The notes below the pieces were generated by a model that was given only the letters and a program-made list of their open reading frames with translations, made no database searches and was not told the origin of the DNA. Positions 61,521 through 64,000 of a stretch of DNA of 64,000 bases are shown here, piece by piece. The first letter of the stretch is position 1. Each line of letters begins with the position of its first letter. Made by a program: the position numbers and the translations under genes. Location of the stretch: positions 5,022,001 through 5,086,000 of the forward strand of contig CP036279.1 of NCBI GenBank assembly GCA_007748055.1, written 5' to 3'. This DNA is from Kolteria novifilia (lineage in GTDB: Bacteria; Planctomycetota; Planctomycetia; Kolteriales; Kolteriaceae).

Positions 61521-63407
61521 ATGCTCATTGTGAAGGTGACCAGCGACAGCATCCCGGGAGAAGTGTCGGTCCAGCATGCCGGCCCGATCGTTCTCGGACG
61601 GCGCCGAGCCAAGGACCCGGTTCCTCCGCTCGCGCGGACCTTCGTCCGAGAGGGGAAAGAAGCCCGGGTCATCATCTCGAATCGAACCGAGATTTCACGG
61701 ACGCATTTGGTTCTACGCTTTCGCGACCCTGGTCGGGCAACGCTGCTCAACGCTGGCGTCCTCGCCGTCCTGATCCGCGAGGAGGGAGGGCGTCCCACCC
61801 ATCGAGAGATCGAGTCGGGTCGGCAGATCGACATCGCCCTTCCGGCCCGGCTGCAGTTGCTCGATTCCCACATCACCGTCGAAGCGGAAACCGAAGACGA
61901 CGAATCGGAAACGTCGAGTTTTCGGCCGGAAGCGACGCGAATCCCGTTCAGTCCCGGCGCCACGCTGGGCCAATCGGTCGGAAAGTTGCTCAGCAACCAC
62001 GCCAGGACGCTCGAGCCAATTGGCCGGGAAGAAGACCTCCGTCGGCAACTCAATCGCATTTTGGACATGGTCGAGAACTTCGCGGATCCGCCGCAACTCT
62101 TCGCATCGGCCGCCAAGGCGGTGGAAGAGGAAGTCGACGTCGACTTCGCCCAGGTCGTGCTTTGGCATGCCGATCGAAGCGACTGGGAATTCACCAGAAC
62201 GGAAGAGGACCTTCCCACGCCGAGCCAGACCGTGCTCAACCGAGCCCGCGAGAGTGGCCGGCTCATCAGCGAATCCGTTCCCTCGGCTGTCGGCTCCCAA
62301 CAGAGCATGGCCGCGATGGACTGGTTTCTGGTCGCTCCCCTCTTGGACTCCAAGGGGACGGTCATCGGCGTGCTCTACTCGGATCGACGACGCTCCGGCG
62401 AGGGGATCGACGAGGGAACCTGTAGCTACGTGACGGGCATCGCCAGTATCGTCTCCACGGCGCTCGAAGTCATTCGCACCAAGGAGCGTTCGGCGGAGAA
62501 TCGCGCTCGCTTCGAGCAGTTCTTCACCAAGGACTTGGCCGTCGAACTCGACAACAATCCGGAGATCCTCGATGGACAGGATCTCGACGAGGTGACATTT
62601 CTCTTTTGCGACATCCGCGGATCGAGTCGCATCTGCGAAAGACTCGACGACGCCAAGGGAACGATCGACTGGATCCGCGACATCATGACGGCGTTCTCCA
62701 ACATCATCATGGGTTACGGCGGCGTCGTGGCCGATTTTCGCGGCGACGAGGTCCTCGCGATGTGGGGTGCCCCCAAGGGACGAGACGACGACGCTCGTCG
62801 GGCCTGCCTGGCCGCGACCGAAATCCTGCTCAGTCTCAAGGGACTCAATCGCGATTGGTACGACCTGGTCAAGGAAGAGCTCCGCGTCGGCATTGGTCTG
62901 AACACCGGACGAGCCCGGGTTGGCAACATCGGTTCCCGCCGGAAGGTTCAGTACGGACCAGTCGGTGACTCCGTCAATCGGGCGAGCCGGGTTCAGGGAG
63001 CCACCAAGTTTTGGGATGTTCCGCTCCTGGTGACCGACGCGACGCTGCGCAGCGCCGGCCTTCTTGGCGACTCCCGCACCGCGCTTCCGGGAGAGGAAAA
63101 GTCTCCGGCTCTCTATTGGCGACGTCTCGGCGCCGTTCGGGTCGTCAACATCTCTCAACCAATCAATCTCTTTGAGCTCTCCGGGGACGAAAGCGAACCC
63201 TGGTTGGTCCACGCGACCGACTACGAAGCCGCGCTGACCGACTTCGAAGAGCAACGACCGATCGCGGCGATCGCCAAGCTCGCGCGCATCCTGGCGGACA
63301 TTCCCGAGGACGGTCCCGCGGGGGTGCTCCTCTCCCGATGCGCTCGGGCCATCGAGGAATCGTCGGGACAACCCTACGACCCCGTCTGGACGCTCACCGG
63401 CAAATAG
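61521..63407 (+). CDS. FHA-GAF-class III adenylate/guanylate cyclase
   Basis: A 628-residue signalling enzyme. Residues ~15-105 are FHA-like (IVLGRR, SNRTEISRTHLVLRF). Residues ~150-330 are a GAF-type sensor (DFAQVVLWHADRSDW, VAPLLDSKGTVIGVLYSDRR). The class III cyclase domain (~350-530) contains VTFLFCDIRGSSRICERL (first metal Asp), DFRGDEVLAMWGAP (second Asp) and VQYGPVGDSVNRASRVQG with the transition-state Asn and Arg. Purine-specifying residues are not classical, so cAMP against cGMP is uncertain. It follows the NDH-2-cNMP gene by 148 bp on the same strand. The frame permits a GTG at 61506; the ATG at 61521 is preferred. Product probably signals to the two neighbouring cNMP-domain proteins. 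Confidence 0.88.
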   Translation: MLIVKVTSDSIPGEVSVQHAGPIVLGRRRAKDPVPPLARTFVREGKEARVIISNRTEISRTHLVLRFRDPGRATLLNAGVLAVLIREEGGRPTHREIESGRQIDIALPARLQLLDSHITVEAETEDDESETSSFRPEATRIPFSPGATLGQSVGKLLSNHARTLEPIGREEDLRRQLNRILDMVENFADPPQLFASAAKAVEEEVDVDFAQVVLWHADRSDWEFTRTEEDLPTPSQTVLNRARESGRLISESVPSAVGSQQSMAAMDWFLVAPLLDSKGTVIGVLYSDRRRSGEGIDEGTCSYVTGIASIVSTALEVIRTKERSAENRARFEQFFTKDLAVELDNNPEILDGQDLDEVTFLFCDIRGSSRICERLDDAKGTIDWIRDIMTAFSNIIMGYGGVVADFRGDEVLAMWGAPKGRDDDARRACLAATEILLSLKGLNRDWYDLVKEELRVGIGLNTGRARVGNIGSRRKVQYGPVGDSVNRASRVQGATKFWDVPLLVTDATLRSAGLLGDSRTALPGEEKSPALYWRRLGAVRVVNISQPINLFELSGDESEPWLVHATDYEAALTDFEEQRPIAAIAKLARILADIPEDGPAGVLLSRCARAIEESSGQPYDPVWTLTGK

Positions 63408-63603
63408 ATCGTCGCGGTCGACTGAAGATGGGCGCGTGCGGGATCTCGTACAAGAATGGCCCCATCAGCGGAACCAGTACCCCAGGAATGAAACAGAAGA
63501 AGGTCGGAATCACCAGCATGTAGGCGATGGTCGGCGCGAACGCGTGCGCCTTCTCGCGACGCTGCAACCGAACCTCGTCGGTTTGGTCCCGAGCGATCGG
63601 CAT
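63394..63603 (-). pseudogene. Possible fragment of a type II secretion F/TadC-like protein
   Basis: A 69-codon frame containing RREKAHAFAPTIAYMLVIPT and FFCFIPGVLVPLMGPFL, which resembles the last transmembrane helix and preceding basic helix of TadC/T2SS-F proteins. The rest of such a gene is absent and the frame overlaps the convergent cyclase gene by 14 bp. It may be a relic or a small membrane-peptide gene; assignment is weak. Confidence 0.35.
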
Positions 63604-63757
63604 CCCCGTCCTTCATCGGCTCATGCGTCACAAGTCGATGCAGACGACGATACAGATCACGATGGACGACTACCCGAATGTCGATGACGGGTTCTATGAC
63701 GCCATGGAGGAGTTGGTCTGCCGTGACACACCAGGTAGTTCAGAGACGGCGATTTGA
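63596..63757 (+). pseudogene. C-terminal relic of a tyrosine recombinase (integrase)
   Basis: A 53-codon frame ending in TGA translates to GIPVLHRLMRHKSMQTTIQI and then MDDYPNVDDGFYDAMEELV. LxRLMRHKSMQTT is the conserved box around the second catalytic His of phage-type integrases common in planctomycetes. The N-terminal and catalytic core are missing, and the expected Tyr after the TT box is not in place, so it is inactive. It ends 11 bp from the 3' end of the tRNA-Ser gene. Confidence 0.6.
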
Positions 63758-63768
63758 CATAAGTCGAG

Positions 63769-63855
63769 CGGACGGGGAGGGATTCGAACCCCCGGTCCCT
63801 TGCGGGACGCCGGTTTTCAAGACCGGTGCAATCAGCCAGACTCTGCCACCCGTCC
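63769..63855 (-). tRNA. tRNA-Ser (anticodon UGA)
   Basis: The 87-nt minus-strand sequence folds as a class II tRNA. Acceptor GGACGGG (63855-63849) pairs with CCCGTCC (63776-63770), with discriminator G at 63769. The anticodon stem-loop CCGGT-CTTGAAA-ACCGG carries TGA, reading UCA codons. A long variable arm (CGTCCCGCAAGGGAC) is typical of serine tRNAs, and the T arm has GGTTCGAATCC. CCA is not encoded. Confidence 0.96.
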
Positions 63856-63910
63856 AAGATGGGAAATGGCCCGAAGCCATTGTCGGTCAGGGAGTTCAGT
63901 GTACGTGCCC

Positions 63911-64000
63911 TCAAGCGGTTTGGCAATGAGCACCGGGTCGGTTGACCAGGGGCACGACGAGTAGCTTCCCAAGCGGATCGACCTGGGTTTCAGTGACTTG
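63911..64000 (-). CDS. Possible 3' end of an unknown gene entering from the right
   Basis: A 29-codon frame enters from the right edge and stops at TGA (63913-63911), reading ...TETQVDPLGKLLVVPLVNRP. It is too short to identify. It may be a gene end or chance. Confidence 0.22.
   Translation of the reverse strand, partial: QVTETQVDPLGKLLVVPLVNRPGAHCQTA

Overview
The window looks like a high-GC chromosomal segment from a member of the Planctomycetota. The evidence is phylum-typical gene content: two large secreted proteins with LEPR-XLL-like N-termini, Tat-exported sugar isomerase and Gfo/Idh oxidoreductase genes, an Lpg1974/BBP7-like outer-membrane barrel, many multiheme cytochromes, and small palindromic repeats in the intergenic gaps. 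Species-level identity cannot be read from the sequence.

Layout. 1-2727: two overlapping minus-strand heavy-metal RND efflux adaptors; the second runs off the left edge. 2918-3121: eight tandem 26-bp units. 3170-9160: a type VI-like (or contractile-injection) spike island with two PAAR-like DUF4280 proteins diverging from a VgrG with a ~540-residue uncharacterised C-terminus, followed by a DUF6931-like protein and an unknown helical protein. 9248-14069: a DUF4345 membrane protein, an AI-2E-type permease with a large insertion, a Bcr/CflA-type MFS transporter and two paralogous Cys-rich mini-proteins. 14317-17619: Tat-exported isomerase, phytanoyl-CoA dioxygenase-like enzyme and Gfo/Idh dehydrogenase. 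18816-29846: an 11-kb gene for a 3,676-residue RTX-repeat protein with recent internal duplications. 30327-36796: an RND pump and adaptor divergent from a TolC-family factor. 36885-37634: an MBL-fold hydrolase. 37945-49210: a decaheme/LVIVD-propeller fusion, a putative outer-membrane barrel, an RTX protein with two GlcG/HbpS-like domains, a small secreted protein and an Lpg1974-like barrel. 49853-63407: a redox island. 63408-64000: gene relics beside a tRNA-Ser(UGA).

The most unusual part is 49853-63407. A minus-strand set encodes (in transcription order) a protein with two cyclic-nucleotide-binding domains fused to a four-cluster ferredoxin, a putative diheme membrane cytochrome b with two HX13H helices, a decaheme cytochrome and a pentaheme cytochrome. 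It diverges from a type II NADH dehydrogenase carrying its own C-terminal cyclic-nucleotide-binding domain, followed by an FHA-GAF-class III nucleotide cyclase. Two further pentaheme cytochromes converge on this set. The parsimonious reading is an electron-transfer chain whose input dehydrogenase and Fe-S relay both sense a cyclic nucleotide made by the neighbouring cyclase. This is an inference from domain architecture and gene order.

Three families of dispersed non-coding repeats were found: palindromic GCATGCCCACG-type units (single or tandem), a ~75-bp TGGCTGCTTGTCAGCCAGTG family, and a 110-236-bp MITE-like element with ~20-bp terminal inverted repeats lying at or near gene 3' ends. Annotated starts are often shorter than the longest open frame because a strong Shine-Dalgarno sequence marks an internal ATG, GTG or TTG.
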